A stretch of 64,000 bases of DNA from contig CAMBKF010000004.1 in the NCBI GenBank assembly GCA_945868085.1, positions 1 through 64,000 on the forward strand. Direction: 5' to 3'. Source of the DNA: an uncultured Oscillibacter sp. Lineage in GTDB: Bacteria > Bacillota > Clostridia > Oscillospirales > Oscillospiraceae. How positions within the stretch are numbered: the stretch's first letter is position 1; every line of letters begins with the position of its first letter. Shown piece after piece: positions 7,658 through 17,539 of the stretch. The notes below the pieces were generated by a model. The model ran no database searches and was not told the origin of the DNA. It was given only the letters and a program-made list of their open reading frames with translations. A program made the translations under genes and the position numbers.

Positions 7658-7930
7658 ATGACTATTAACCCTTTGGCTGACCGCGTTGTTGTCCAGTACG
7701 CCAAGCCGGAAGAGAAAACGCAGGGAGGGATCATCCTTACCGCTTCAACACAGGAAAAACCCCAGGTCGCGACTGTGACCGCTGTTGGCCCCGGCAAGAA
7801 TGGCGAACCCGTTTCTGTCAAGGTTGGCGATCAGGTTCTGGTAGGCAAGTATGCCGGAACTGAGATCAAAGTTGGCGATGAAGAGTACACCATCGTCAAC
7901 GCAGGCGATATTCTGGCAATCATTGAGTAA
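7658..7930 (+). CDS. groES: co-chaperonin GroES
   Basis: 90 residues, slightly shorter than the usual 94-97. It has the N-terminal PLADRVVV strand, the mobile loop KTQGGIIL that contacts GroEL, and the C-terminal GDILAII. GroES caps the GroEL chamber during ATP-driven folding in the cytoplasm. The ribosome site is AGGAGG before ATCACACATG. It lies 26 bp before groEL. Since almost every bacterium has a chromosomal groESL, this is probably a second, element-borne copy. Confidence 0.95.
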   Translation: MTINPLADRVVVQYAKPEEKTQGGIILTASTQEKPQVATVTAVGPGKNGEPVSVKVGDQVLVGKYAGTEIKVGDEEYTIVNAGDILAIIE

Positions 7931-7944
7931 TAACAGAGACGTAA

Positions 7945-9582
<1,638 letters not shown>

Positions 9583-9669
9583 TCCCAAGCCCTCTTGTCT
9601 CCCGTCTGTAGTGATTATGATACCATTCTCTTGCCATAGAGTATCGTCTTCTACTGCCATTCTGGGAAC

Positions 9670-9704
9670 AGCCGGAGCAGCTCCTTGCTGCTCCGGCTAT
9701 TTTG
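9670..9704 (+). terminator. terminator after groEL
   Basis: Perfect 12-bp stem AGCCGGAGCAGC / GCTGCTCCGGCT with a 5-nt loop, followed by ATTTTG. It separates groEL from the small gene at 9723, which may be expressed by read-through. Confidence 0.75.
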
Positions 9705-9722
9705 ATAAACAGAGGTGATCTC

Positions 9723-10001
9723 GTGAGGATTGAATATAACAAAGATACTCCGCATTTTAGTTCGGAGGAGCTTCGGGAAATCTACCGGAACACAGAAGAA
9801 AAAACATCGAAGGCACTCCGCCAAACGGCCCATCGCTTGTACCCGGGAAGAGACTCCGTTACCTACGAAAATCTTTTTATCCGAGAAGGTTATGCCAGAG
9901 CTTACATGCATAAAGGAGAGTACCGCAAGCCCAAATGGACGATCACAGCATGGCCGCTGATGTTAGGCGTTATGGATGACGACACAATATATGATAGCTG
10001 A
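9723..10001 (+). CDS. hypothetical small protein downstream of groEL
   Basis: 92 residues, basic and hydrophilic, with no membrane segment and no motif that I recognise. I took the GTG at 9723 because GAGGTGATCTC precedes it; the frame also runs upstream to a TTG at 9702 inside the terminator tail. It ends in WPLMLGVMDDDTIYDS. It lies 140 bp after groEL, beyond a terminator and before another strong hairpin, so it belongs to the same transcription block and is a candidate accessory factor of the chaperone cargo. Function unknown. Confidence 0.55.
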   Translation: MRIEYNKDTPHFSSEELREIYRNTEEKTSKALRQTAHRLYPGRDSVTYENLFIREGYARAYMHKGEYRKPKWTITAWPLMLGVMDDDTIYDS

Positions 10002-10058
10002 ACTCATCCATTGTGATTTACCATCATAACTGCAAGATATTCTATATCTTGGGCATTG

Positions 10059-10095
10059 AAGAAGCACCCTGTTCACAGTGAACAGGGTGCTTCTT
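10059..10095. terminator. strong bidirectional hairpin
   Basis: A near-perfect 17-bp stem (AAGAAGCACCCTGTTCAC / GAACAGGGTGCTTCTT) with a 3-nt loop ends the rightward block. Another small inverted repeat (AAGATAT/ATATCTT) lies at 10034-10050. No gene is seen between 10002 and 10233. Confidence 0.7.
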
Positions 10096-10233
10096 GATGT
10101 ATTCGTTTTATAAGTTGATTTTGATCCCTACACAAGTTTGTTGTGGATGGCAATTGTATCAGTGCCATGCTTAAACGGAGAATATAGTAATCGGGGGGTT
10201 AGATTCCAATGACAGAATCAACAGGCATTGACA

Positions 10234-10458
10234 TTACAACACCTTCCGCTTTACTGCGCATACCGCATCCATAATTTTCAATGGTATTGTTCCAGTTTCT
10301 ACATCAAAGCCGATAAAGCTTATGTCAGCGCCCCCAGCGGCTTCCCCTTTTGCCAAATCTACAACTCTGGTGTCTTCGGGAGGAAGCATGGACGCAATCG
10401 TTTCCGCAAGTATCGTTGCGTTGCCGGACTTGCTTAAATAACTGATTTCATATTTCAA
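10234..10458 (-). pseudogene. flavodoxin-family N-terminal fragment
   Basis: The frame begins with a flavodoxin-like FMN phosphate loop (MKYEISYLSKSGNATILAETI) and a second strand (ADISFIGFDVETGTIPLKIMDAV), but stops after 74 residues, while such flavodoxins need about 150. AAGGACTC precedes the start. The reading frame ends abruptly in VKRKVL, so the gene is broken or truncated by rearrangement and can not form a full FMN fold. It lies between the chaperonin block and the leftward transporter operon. Confidence 0.6.
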
Positions 10459-10525
10459 TTTGAGTCCTTCTTTCTATCATCTAAAAATCCTTCGGGACAA
10501 CAGCCCGTGTACATAAGATAAAAGA

Positions 10526-10642
10526 CAGACCGGCAAAGCGAATCCGCTCCACCGGTCTGCTATGCTCGAATAAAGCACGCGGCATATGTAATAGGGAGGG
10601 ATATGGCAACGTATCAAAAGAGGGTTTTATACGCGTGCTTTA
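10526..10642 (-). terminator. paired hairpins 3' of the symporter gene
   Basis: An 11-bp inverted repeat (TAAAGCACGCG at 10571-10581 and CGCGTGCTTTA at 10632-10642) is followed, in the leftward direction, by a CAGACCGG/CCGGTCTG hairpin (10526-10559). They lie just after the symporter stop codon and probably end the leftward operon. Confidence 0.5.
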
Positions 10643-10666
10643 CAGAACACCGCTGCTTAAACTACT

Positions 10667-12112
10667 TTATAACTGCGGTGCGCTCTCCAGATACACCGAC
10701 GGTTGCTTCTTGCAGGTGATAAGGCTTACGCAAATCAGAGCAACCGCACAGGCGATCGTACCGGGCAATGCCGCTCCCAAACCGAACGGCTGCCCCAGCA
10801 ATTTCCAACCAACGCACACCACGAAACCACCGATCATTCCCGCGATGATACCGGACTTTGTTGCCTTCTTCCAATAGAGTGCCGCGAATGCAGGAATGCC
10901 GGCAGCAGCCGCATAGAAGGACCAGGAGAACATCAAAATGTTATAGGCGTTCTGCATATAGAGGGCAATGATAAGTGCACCGATGGGAAGGATAATCGAG
11001 AAGATTCTGGACAACTTCATTTCGGTCTTTTCGTGCATTTCCGGCTTTACTGTCTTTCCGATATCCCGAACACAGGTCTGGACTGAAACCAGCAGATAGC
11101 TGTCAGCGGTAGACATCATAACGGACAGCATACCGGCAAGGGCAAGTCCGGTGAGACCCGCAGGCAGCACTTTAATTGCCAAGGCGGGAACAGCAGCATC
11201 GGTCGTGCCATATTGAGCCAGAATGTCATCGCCTACGATCTGGTGTGCTACAATTCCCATAAAAAACACAAGAATGATCGTTACACCATAGACAGCCGTT
11301 CCAAGGAACATTCCTTTTTTAGCGGATTTCCGGTCTTTTGCCGAAAAGGCACGCTGCCACATCTCAGCACCGGCCATGGTGAATACCAGATAGGTTACGA
11401 TGTCGCCTACAATGTTACCGTCAATATAAGGCTTTACCAAACTCGAATCCAGGTTGGCAGTGAAATTGGAAAAGCCTCCCACATGGATCAGGGACGATGT
11501 TGGTATCAGGATGTAGACAAAAATGAGGAGCATAAAGAATTGCAGCACATCCGTATAAACAACACCGAACAAACCGGACGTTGCCGTATAGACCATAAAG
11601 ACGATGCAGGCTATAACGGCACCAATTTCATAGGACAGTCCGATCTCACCACCAAGCATATTGATGATCGTTCCAGTTGCTGTAATTTGGGATGCCACGG
11701 TTCCCATCATTGTGAAGGCGATAAGTGCGGAAATGATCAGCTTGGCGGTTTTTCCGAAGCGCATTTCAAACAGTTCAGGAATAGAGCCGATGTTATATTT
11801 CATGCCAATGTCGGAGATTTTTCCTGCAATGCCGGAGAAAATAAACATTCCCAGCAAATACGGGATCGCGGTCATAATGGCCTTAAAACCACTGGAATAC
11901 GCAACACCTGCCCGCCCCATCAATCCGCTGCCGCCGATGATTGTGGCGCAGACAGTTGCCATCAGCACAATCGGCCCAAAGGATCGTCCTGCCAGATAGT
12001 AGTCATCACTATTCTTGATCTTTTTCGATGTGATGACGCCAACAACAACCATAACAACAAGGTAGATGCCGACAATAGCGAGGTCTAATCCGGTTATTTG
12101 CTCGTGATTCAT
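10667..12112 (-). CDS. sodium:solute symporter (SSS family)
   Basis: This 481-residue integral membrane protein has the SSS layout with about 13 predicted membrane segments. Visible features are the N-terminal SDDYYLAGRSFGP motif, the G-rich TIIGGSGLMGRAG segment, and the LAGMLSVMMSTADSYLL signature containing the Na+-site Ser/Thr pair typical of the family. It would import an organic solute with Na+. Substrate cannot be fixed; proline, pantothenate and sugar carriers share the fold. The start is preceded by AAGGAGATTTTT. It follows htpG by 44 bp on the same strand, so it is probably co-transcribed. If it imports a compatible solute it would fit a stress-tolerance cargo, but that is speculation. 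Confidence 0.88.
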   Translation of the reverse strand: MNHEQITGLDLAIVGIYLVVMVVVGVITSKKIKNSDDYYLAGRSFGPIVLMATVCATIIGGSGLMGRAGVAYSSGFKAIMTAIPYLLGMFIFSGIAGKISDIGMKYNIGSIPELFEMRFGKTAKLIISALIAFTMMGTVASQITATGTIINMLGGEIGLSYEIGAVIACIVFMVYTATSGLFGVVYTDVLQFFMLLIFVYILIPTSSLIHVGGFSNFTANLDSSLVKPYIDGNIVGDIVTYLVFTMAGAEMWQRAFSAKDRKSAKKGMFLGTAVYGVTIILVFFMGIVAHQIVGDDILAQYGTTDAAVPALAIKVLPAGLTGLALAGMLSVMMSTADSYLLVSVQTCVRDIGKTVKPEMHEKTEMKLSRIFSIILPIGALIIALYMQNAYNILMFSWSFYAAAAGIPAFAALYWKKATKSGIIAGMIGGFVVCVGWKLLGQPFGLGAALPGTIACAVALICVSLITCKKQPSVYLESAPQL

Positions 12113-12156
12113 AAAAATCTCCTTTCACATTGATTTGAACTGGTACTGATTCAATT

Positions 12157-14049
12157 TTAGAGCATCAGGCTGCACACAAGGTCGCTGATCTCGGCAGGGT
12201 TGTCAAGCGGTACACCGCTGACAAGGCGAGCCTGTGCCAAGAGAATTTTGCTGTATGTAGCAAGCTTATCCTTGTCAGATTCAAACAACTCCTTGATTCT
12301 TGCAGCCAGAGGATGATCGATATTGATCTCCAATACGATTTCAGCTTTAATATGATGCTCTTCCGCTCCCGGCATTTTATTCAATGCTTTTTCCATGCCA
12401 AGAGAGACATTGCCTTCACTCGAAAGGCTGACGGGATGATTGCCCAGGGTGTTTGTAAACTGAACCTTGGATACGTCGTCCCCTAGGCTTTCCTTCATAA
12501 ACTTCAAGAGTTCTTCAGCCGCCTCGTTTTCGGCTTTGAGCGTTTCCTTTTCCTCATCCGTGGAGAGGTCAAGATTTTCTTCGCACACATTGAGAAATTC
12601 CTTTTCGGAGTATGTGCGGAGCATCTGCAAGGTAAATTCGTCAATATCCTCAGTCAGATACAGCACCTCATAGCCATGGGCAATTACCGATTCGACCTGC
12701 GGCAGGAGAGCAATCTTTTCCACGGTGTCTCCGGAAGCAAAATAGATCTTTCCCTGACCCTCTTTCATACGGGATACATACTCATGGAGCGTTACATAGT
12801 TGCCTTCATCAGAAGATCTAAAGAGGAGAATATCCTGAAGCATATCTTTATTGGAGCCATAGCTGGAGTAGATCCCCCATTTGAGTTGTGCACCGAAGGC
12901 CTTAAAGAACTGCTCGTATTTCTCGCGTTCGTTTTCCAGCATCTTTTTCAACTCGCTGGCAATTTTCTTTTCAAGCGCCTTGGCAATGATGCGAAGTTGA
13001 CGATCCTGCTGCAGCATCTCACGTGAAATATTGAGCGACAAATCGGAACTGTCAACCAAGCCCCTTACGAAGCTGAAATGATCGGGCAACAGATCCTTGC
13101 ATTTTTCCATTATTAGTACGCCGCTGGAGTAGAGTTGCAGCCCCTTTTCAAAATCCTTGCTGTAGTAGTCATAGGGGGCATGAGCAGGAATAAACATCAG
13201 CGCTTCAAAGGTAGAGGTGCCTTCCGCCTTTTGACGAATCACCTTGAGAGGCGCTTCATAATCGTAATATTTGTCCTGATAGAACTGCGCGTATTCTTCG
13301 TCACTCACCTCAGAAGCAGGTTTTTTCCAAAGAGGAACCATACTGTTGAGCGTTTCATCTTCTGTTACGGTTTCATATTCATCCTCGCTGCCGTCTTTCA
13401 GTTGGCTATGCTCGGTAAGCATACGGATCGGATAACGGATATAGTCGCTGTATTTTTTAATCAGGCTGCGAAGGTGATATTCCTCCAAGTAGTCGCTGTA
13501 TCTTTCATCATCGGTGTCAGGTTTGAGATAAATTGTAATGACCGTACCGGCAGTTTCTTTTTCGCAGGGAGTGATGGTGTACCCATCTGCACCCTCGGAC
13601 TCCCAGCAGAACGCCTCATCGACTCCGTACACACGGCTCTCAACAGTAATTTTTTCTGCTACCATAAATGCGGAATAGAATCCGACACCGAACTGACCGA
13701 TAATGTCAACTTGCTCACCATTCTTGTGCTCGGGATCATTTTTAAAATCAAAGGAACCGCTCTTGGCAATGGTGCCGAGATTATTTTCCAGTTCTTCTTT
13801 GGACATGCCGCAGCCGTTATCCGCAACAGTCAGAGTGCGAGCGGCCTTATCTGCTGTCAGACGAATTTCATAATCATCGTGAACCAACTTCACGGTATCG
13901 TCTGTCAGAGAACGATAATAGAGCTTATCAATGGCATCACTTGCATTTGAGATCAGCTCGCGCAGGAAAATTTCTTTATGGGTATAGATAGAATTGACCA
14001 TCATATCCAACAACTTTTTGGATTCCGTTTTGAATTGCTTCTTTGCCAT
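12157..14049 (-). CDS. htpG: molecular chaperone HtpG (Hsp90)
   Basis: 630 residues, full length for bacterial Hsp90. The N-terminal GHKL ATPase carries ELISNASDAIDKL (catalytic Glu and Asn), DNGCGMSKEEL and GQFGVGFYSAFMV. The middle domain has SLNISREMLQQD with the ATP-contacting Arg. The C-terminal dimerisation domain is present. It remodels late-stage folding clients in the cytoplasm using ATP. The ribosome site is weak (AAAAGAGTTAATTTTT). It lies 21 bp downstream of an HdeD-like membrane protein gene and upstream of a symporter, forming a leftward operon whose first gene carries a MarR-type operator. Confidence 0.96.
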   Translation of the reverse strand: MAKKQFKTESKKLLDMMVNSIYTHKEIFLRELISNASDAIDKLYYRSLTDDTVKLVHDDYEIRLTADKAARTLTVADNGCGMSKEELENNLGTIAKSGSFDFKNDPEHKNGEQVDIIGQFGVGFYSAFMVAEKITVESRVYGVDEAFCWESEGADGYTITPCEKETAGTVITIYLKPDTDDERYSDYLEEYHLRSLIKKYSDYIRYPIRMLTEHSQLKDGSEDEYETVTEDETLNSMVPLWKKPASEVSDEEYAQFYQDKYYDYEAPLKVIRQKAEGTSTFEALMFIPAHAPYDYYSKDFEKGLQLYSSGVLIMEKCKDLLPDHFSFVRGLVDSSDLSLNISREMLQQDRQLRIIAKALEKKIASELKKMLENEREKYEQFFKAFGAQLKWGIYSSYGSNKDMLQDILLFRSSDEGNYVTLHEYVSRMKEGQGKIYFASGDTVEKIALLPQVESVIAHGYEVLYLTEDIDEFTLQMLRTYSEKEFLNVCEENLDLSTDEEKETLKAENEAAEELLKFMKESLGDDVSKVQFTNTLGNHPVSLSSEGNVSLGMEKALNKMPGAEEHHIKAEIVLEINIDHPLAARIKELFESDKDKLATYSKILLAQARLVSGVPLDNPAEISDLVCSLML

Positions 14050-14070
14050 AAAAATTAACTCTTTTATTTT

Positions 14071-14682
14071 TTAATTTTCAATTATACAGTTGTTTTTCTG
14101 TTGTTTAAGCAATTTTGCATCCTGCAGAATACGCCAGCCAACCAACAGCAACTCGACGCCGAGCAAAAAGATATGGTGCTGTAAAGCTGCCGGGGCATCA
14201 ATCAACAGCAGAATGCCTAATAGCAGTTCAACGAGAGCTCGTATCAGCTTTTTTCCAAAGGGTTTCTTCAGGTATGCCTTATGAAGAGCACTGTTAAGTT
14301 CCTCTGAGCCTTTCAACACACCTAAAATACCCCAGAGCGCCCCGATGATATGGTCGGAGTTCTTTCTGTGGTACAGAATAGCGAAGCCAAGAATAATATA
14401 TACGATCCCGTTGGCAAGAACCTTGGTTTCTTCCGACGCATACTCGCGTGTTTTGATGCCGCGGAAAATATCAAAGCTTCCCGCAAACAGGAGAAAACTG
14501 CTCGCTATATAGGGGAATATCTCATATATTTGTTCCGGCCAAAAGAGAAGCAGGCTGCCAATTCCTGCAAAAATCATTGCAGCTATGCAGCCGTTTTTTA
14601 CCGAAGAAAGCTGGTACGTCTTCTTTGTGTGTGCGCTTGGAGTTGGCGCTCTTTCCATCAGTCTTTCAAAAATTTCACTCAC
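14071..14682 (-). CDS. HdeD/DUF308-like membrane protein
   Basis: This 203-residue protein has about six hydrophobic segments in pairs (GCIAAMIFAGIGSLLLFWP, IFPYIASSFLLFAGSFDIF, GIVYIILGFAILY, ALVELLLGILLLIDAP, IFLLGVELLLVGWRIL), the pattern of HdeD/DUF308 proteins. HdeD is linked to acid resistance in enterobacteria, and an HdeD-like protein is also carried by the proteobacterial transmissible locus of stress tolerance. It is 21 bp before htpG on the same strand. A MarR-like operator (14694-14708) lies 12 bp upstream of its start codon. The family assignment rests on topology and is moderately sure. Confidence 0.7.
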   Translation of the reverse strand: MSEIFERLMERAPTPSAHTKKTYQLSSVKNGCIAAMIFAGIGSLLLFWPEQIYEIFPYIASSFLLFAGSFDIFRGIKTREYASEETKVLANGIVYIILGFAILYHRKNSDHIIGALWGILGVLKGSEELNSALHKAYLKKPFGKKLIRALVELLLGILLLIDAPAALQHHIFLLGVELLLVGWRILQDAKLLKQQKNNCIIEN

Positions 14683-14693
14683 GCCCCTAATTC

Positions 14694-14708
14694 GCTAACT
14701 TTGTTAGT
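14694..14708. promoter_or_regulatory. MarR-type operator before the HdeD-like/htpG unit
   Basis: GCTAAC-TTT-GTTAGT is nearly identical to the operator before marR (GCTAAC-AAT-GTTAGC at 15204-15218). It lies just upstream of the HdeD-like start, suggesting that the MarR protein represses this unit too. Confidence 0.65.
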
Positions 14709-14720
14709 TAAATGCGTATT

Positions 14721-14751
14721 ATGAAAACGATAGCGGTACTATCGTTTTCAT
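14721..14751. terminator. 13-bp perfect inverted repeat after marR
   Basis: ATGAAAACGATAG, loop CGGTA, CTATCGTTTTCAT. It lies just after the marR stop on the minus strand and ends in TTTTCAT, so it could be a modest terminator or attenuator between marR and the HdeD-like gene. Confidence 0.55.
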
Positions 14752-14757
14752 TCAGGT

Positions 14758-15186
14758 TTACTTTCTAATTTCTGAGCAGTTCTGGCAAATCTTCTCCTGA
14801 ATTCTGATATATTCCTTTGCGTCATCTACTCCAAGATTTTCGAGCATACGGGTAGTGTGTTCCAGAACTTTCTTGCGGATATGGTCGATCTCAGATGCAC
14901 CTTGCTCCGTCATCCGCACCACAACCTGTCTGGAGTCATTTGCGTCTGTAAAACGAACGATCGTCCCCTGTTCCTCCATGTGCTTGAGCAATCTGGCGAT
15001 ACGAGCTGTGCTCACCGCCAATTTCTCACTTAATTCCTTCGGATGAACAACACCGTCATGCTCCTTCAAGTAGTTTAACACAAACATCTCTCCCCTCATC
15101 AGTTTGGAGATCTCCTTATGAGCGGGAACCTGAAGCATTTTTACACGCAAATTCAGCAGTTGATAAGCAAGCGACTCGTAGTACAT
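14758..15186 (-). CDS. MarR-family transcriptional regulator
   Basis: 142 residues with the family's winged helix: VLNYLKEHDGVVHPKELSEKLAVSTARIARLLKHMEEQGTIVRFTDANDSRQVVVRMTEQG contains the recognition helix and the wing. Flanking helices would form the dimer interface. The C-terminus has two Cys (QEKICQNCSE), possible redox or metal sensors. Its own promoter (TTGACA, 17 bp, TATAAT) has a palindromic operator immediately downstream, the classical autorepression layout. A matching operator lies before the HdeD-like/htpG unit. It is therefore a likely local repressor of part of the stress cargo. Confidence 0.9.
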   Translation of the reverse strand: MYYESLAYQLLNLRVKMLQVPAHKEISKLMRGEMFVLNYLKEHDGVVHPKELSEKLAVSTARIARLLKHMEEQGTIVRFTDANDSRQVVVRMTEQGASEIDHIRKKVLEHTTRMLENLGVDDAKEYIRIQEKICQNCSEIRK

Positions 15187-15203
15187 AATCTTTCACCTCT
15201 TTA

Positions 15204-15256
15204 GCTAACAATGTTAGCATTAATCTTATTATATATTCCGAACACTGAGGTGTCAA
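15204..15256 (-). promoter_or_regulatory. marR promoter and operator
   Basis: On the minus strand TTGACA (15251-15256), 17 bp, TATAAT (15228-15233): a consensus promoter. The palindrome GCTAAC-AAT-GTTAGC (15204-15218) sits between the -10 box and the marR start, suited to repression by MarR. Confidence 0.85.
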
Positions 15257-15374
15257 GCTATTCTTTATATTCCTGTATTGCTGATGCGATGCACTAAGCT
15301 ATCACTATGTCCCGGCATTACGCGCTGTAAAAGCCACGGACTTTTGATAACCCATGGCTCTCTTGAACAGCTAA

Positions 15375-15995
15375 TTACTGAATTACAATGCTTTTTATCA
15401 CAGGCTGCTCTTCAGCGGCAATGGAGCCATTGTTGTCCGAAGGTCCCGCATCCGCACAGATAGCATCTACTACATCCATTCCCTCCGTCACATAGCCAAA
15501 GCAAGCATAACTTCCATCCAGATAAGTGCTGTCCTCATGGACGATGAAGAACTGGGAACTCGCACTGTCGTAATCATTTGAACGAGCCATGGAAATGGCA
15601 CCACGGGTACGGGACAAATTGTTTTCCACACCGTTATTGTTGAATTCACCCTTGATAGTCTGTTCGCTGCCACCGGTACCGTCTCCGTCTGGATCTCCAC
15701 CTTGGATCATAAAACCATCCATAATACGATGGAAGGTCAAACCGTCATAAAATCCCTCATTTGCCAGCGCTACGAAGTTCTCAACGGTTTTCGGAGCTGT
15801 TTCAGCATCCAACTCCACTGTGATCGAACCATAGTCTGCCACATCAATGATGGCGGTATAAGCAACAGAAGGTTCTTCTGACTTCACCGGGACCTCCTGC
15901 TTTTCCTTGCCAGCTTCATACTCCTGTGAACAGCCGGAGATTGCTATTGTCAGGCAGGCGGCAAGAACAACCGATAAGCATTTCTTTTGTCTCAG
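15375..15995 (-). CDS. cyclophilin-type peptidyl-prolyl isomerase lipoprotein, start codon lost
   Basis: The C-terminal 165 residues are a cyclophilin: FHRIMDGFMIQGGDP (active-site Arg and Phe), GAISMARSNDYDSASSQFFI and DGSYACFGYVTEGMDVVD. It is preceded by a lipoprotein signal peptide (CLSVVLAACLTIAISGC, lipobox ISGC), so it would act outside the membrane on proline peptide bonds of secreted proteins. The expected MKK start is replaced: the frame upstream reads HIQLRQKK and then runs into a dam-like gene fragment with no ATG or GTG and no ribosome site. A rearrangement near 16066 removed the start, so expression is doubtful. Confidence 0.75.
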   Translation of the reverse strand: MRQKKCLSVVLAACLTIAISGCSQEYEAGKEKQEVPVKSEEPSVAYTAIIDVADYGSITVELDAETAPKTVENFVALANEGFYDGLTFHRIMDGFMIQGGDPDGDGTGGSEQTIKGEFNNNGVENNLSRTRGAISMARSNDYDSASSQFFIVHEDSTYLDGSYACFGYVTEGMDVVDAICADAGPSDNNGSIAAEEQPVIKSIVIQ

Positions 15996-16065
15996 TTGTA
16001 TATGTAAGTGAAAGGGGTGCAGAGAGCTTGATCGATCAATACATAAGGCAATATGGAAAACGACT

Positions 16066-16263
16066 GTAAGTATCAATTAGATCTGCATTGATATCTGACA
16101 AATAAGCGTGTTTCGGTGGAGTGAGCGAGAAGAAAACAGCTGCGCCGCCAAGAAAAGGTTCATAGTAATTCTTGTATTTCAAATCCTGCGTCAGCTGTTT
16201 CATAAAGGGGACAAGCCATGTTTTCCCTCCTGCCCAGCGGATAAACGGTTCTATGTGTGACAT
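16066..16263 (-). pseudogene. DNA adenine methylase (Dam) N-terminal fragment
   Basis: The first 67 or so residues match Dam-type N6-adenine methyltransferases: FIRWAGGK (the SAM-binding FxGGK), YYEPFLGGAAVFF, and AYLSDINADLIDTY. The target-recognition domain and the catalytic DPPY motif are missing; after LIDTY the frame changes to unrelated sequence at the cyclophilin junction. It is a broken restriction-modification or phage-type methylase marking the right edge of the stress cargo. 16264-16616 has no gene that I can support. Confidence 0.8.
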
Positions 16264-16616
16264 GAGTTCACCTCATTTGGATTAACTTTCTTGTAGTTGT
16301 TATAGCCTCAATTATTGTCTGTCGAATAGACGATTTAAGAAGAGTTGTAAGCCAAGGGGTTAGTGCGCCCATTCGCACCCTTGAGGTGGAATACACCCCA
16401 TTATTTCGAGTCGTTCTCGTTATGACCACTTCGATACGTCTCCGTATTTATCTCAACATCAGCACCTCAGAAAACGGGGAGAACTGATGGGGAGAACAAA
16501 GAAAAATATTCAGTTAAAGATACCCGAAAAACCCCGTAAAATCAAGGGTTTCCGGTCAGGGAGCTACCGGATAGCGACCACGATTTCGAGTCAGAGTCGC
16601 TGATATAATCTGCGGC

Positions 16617-16820
16617 TTATTTTTCATTTTCGGCAGTTTTTTTGATATACTTGCCGTTCTTGATTCTCGCGTCCGCTGGCTTCTCTGCGTCCTCTGGAAT
16701 CCCCCAGACCGAGCCAATGCGGATAGCACCGGGGACGCGCCCCTCGCCGCACAAAATCTGAATACGGCGGGTGGAGATGCCCCAGCGTTCGGCGGTTTGC
16801 GCGATAGATAAATATTTCAT
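16617..16820 (-). CDS. small helix-turn-helix protein (excisionase-type)
   Basis: 67 residues. The N-terminal MerR/excisionase-like HTH (YLSIAQTAERWGISTRRIQILCGEGRVPGAIRIGSVWGIP) is followed by a basic tail. AGGAGTACTGCCC precedes the start. A promoter (TTGCTT, 17 bp, TATAAT) lies at 16876-16904. Proteins of this kind serve as DNA-bending excision factors or small regulators in integrative elements; its location next to the oriT-like region and facing away from mobC fits that. The exact role is inferred. Confidence 0.75.
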   Translation of the reverse strand: MKYLSIAQTAERWGISTRRIQILCGEGRVPGAIRIGSVWGIPEDAEKPADARIKNGKYIKKTAENEK

Positions 16821-16875
16821 GGGCAGTACTCCTGTTGCAGTTCAGTTCTGCGTCTGCTTATAAAATCACAGTATA

Positions 16876-16904
16876 ATTATAATCGTCAAAGCGAATAAAA
16901 GCAA
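16876..16904 (-). promoter_or_regulatory. promoter of the small HTH gene
   Basis: Minus-strand TTGCTT (16899-16904), 17 bp, TATAAT (16876-16881), 56 bp upstream of the start codon. Confidence 0.6.
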
Positions 16905-16949
16905 GGGCTTTCTGAAAAGTTCAGGAAGTATTTTCAATTCAGACATGAA

Positions 16950-17037
16950 AGGGGTGTGGGGATTCCCCAACAACAAAATGAGCAGTTCGGGCGCAAGGCT
17001 GAACCGCTCATTTTTCCGGTGTGTACGGACACCGGAT
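16950..17037 (+). other. oriT-like region
   Basis: A G-rich inverted repeat (GGGGTGTGGGGATTCCCCAAC) is followed by a hairpin (ATGAGC.GTTC / GAAC.GCTCAT plus TTTTT, 16978-17016) and a CCGGTGT/ACACCGG hairpin (17018-17037). It lies about 150 bp upstream of mobC. G-rich repeats with adjacent stem-loops before mobC are the usual transfer-origin layout in clostridial mobilizable elements. No experimental nic site is known here. Confidence 0.55.
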
Positions 17038-17189
17038 GTGCTTGCTACTCTCTCAAATCTCATATCCGCAGATACAACGCGCTCCCGCTTTCGCAAAAGC
17101 AGGGGCGCATATTTTTTGAAAATCTTCCGTTTCGATACCTGCGTTTCGACGAAGAAATGTCCGTTGTAAAGTGAAAGGAGTTCTTTGAT

Positions 17190-17519
17190 ATGCCAGACCG
17201 CACAAGACCCATCCGTAAGGAAATCTGCCTGAATGAGCAGGAATTGAGCGTGGTTCGCCACAAGATGAACCAACTCGGCACCCGCAACTTCGGCGCGTAT
17301 GCCCGGAAAATGCTGATTGACGGGTACATCATCAAGGTCGATTACACCGAGCAGAAAAAGTTAGCTGCCGCTGTCAGCAGGATTGCCACAAACATCAACC
17401 ACGTCTGCCGCCGCATCAACAGCACCGGGCATTTCTACGATGCCGACGTTGCCGAGCTGAAAGAACGGATGGCTGACGTATGGGAACTGCTGAAAGTGCA
17501 GCAGAGAAACGAATTGTAA
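17190..17519 (+). CDS. mobC: MobC-family relaxosome accessory protein
   Basis: 109 residues. The N-terminal part resembles a ribbon-helix-helix DNA-binding fold (KEICLNEQELSVVRHKMNQLGTRNFGAYARKMLIDGYI), followed by the MobC helix (LAAAVSRIATNINHVCRRINSTGHFYDADVAELKERMADVWELL). It would bind oriT and assist a relaxase in nicking. A strong ribosome site (AAAGGAG) precedes it, within a leader that carries the 17-bp repeat shared with 4998. The relaxase gene that normally follows is absent, so mobilisation would need a relaxase in trans. Confidence 0.85.
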   Translation: MPDRTRPIRKEICLNEQELSVVRHKMNQLGTRNFGAYARKMLIDGYIIKVDYTEQKKLAAAVSRIATNINHVCRRINSTGHFYDADVAELKERMADVWELLKVQQRNEL

Positions 17520-17539
17520 TTCGGGAAAGGAGTACAGAT

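Noticed and set aside
11213..12088. 291-codon open frame on the plus strand
   Set aside because: Antisense to the sodium:solute symporter; no domain visible.
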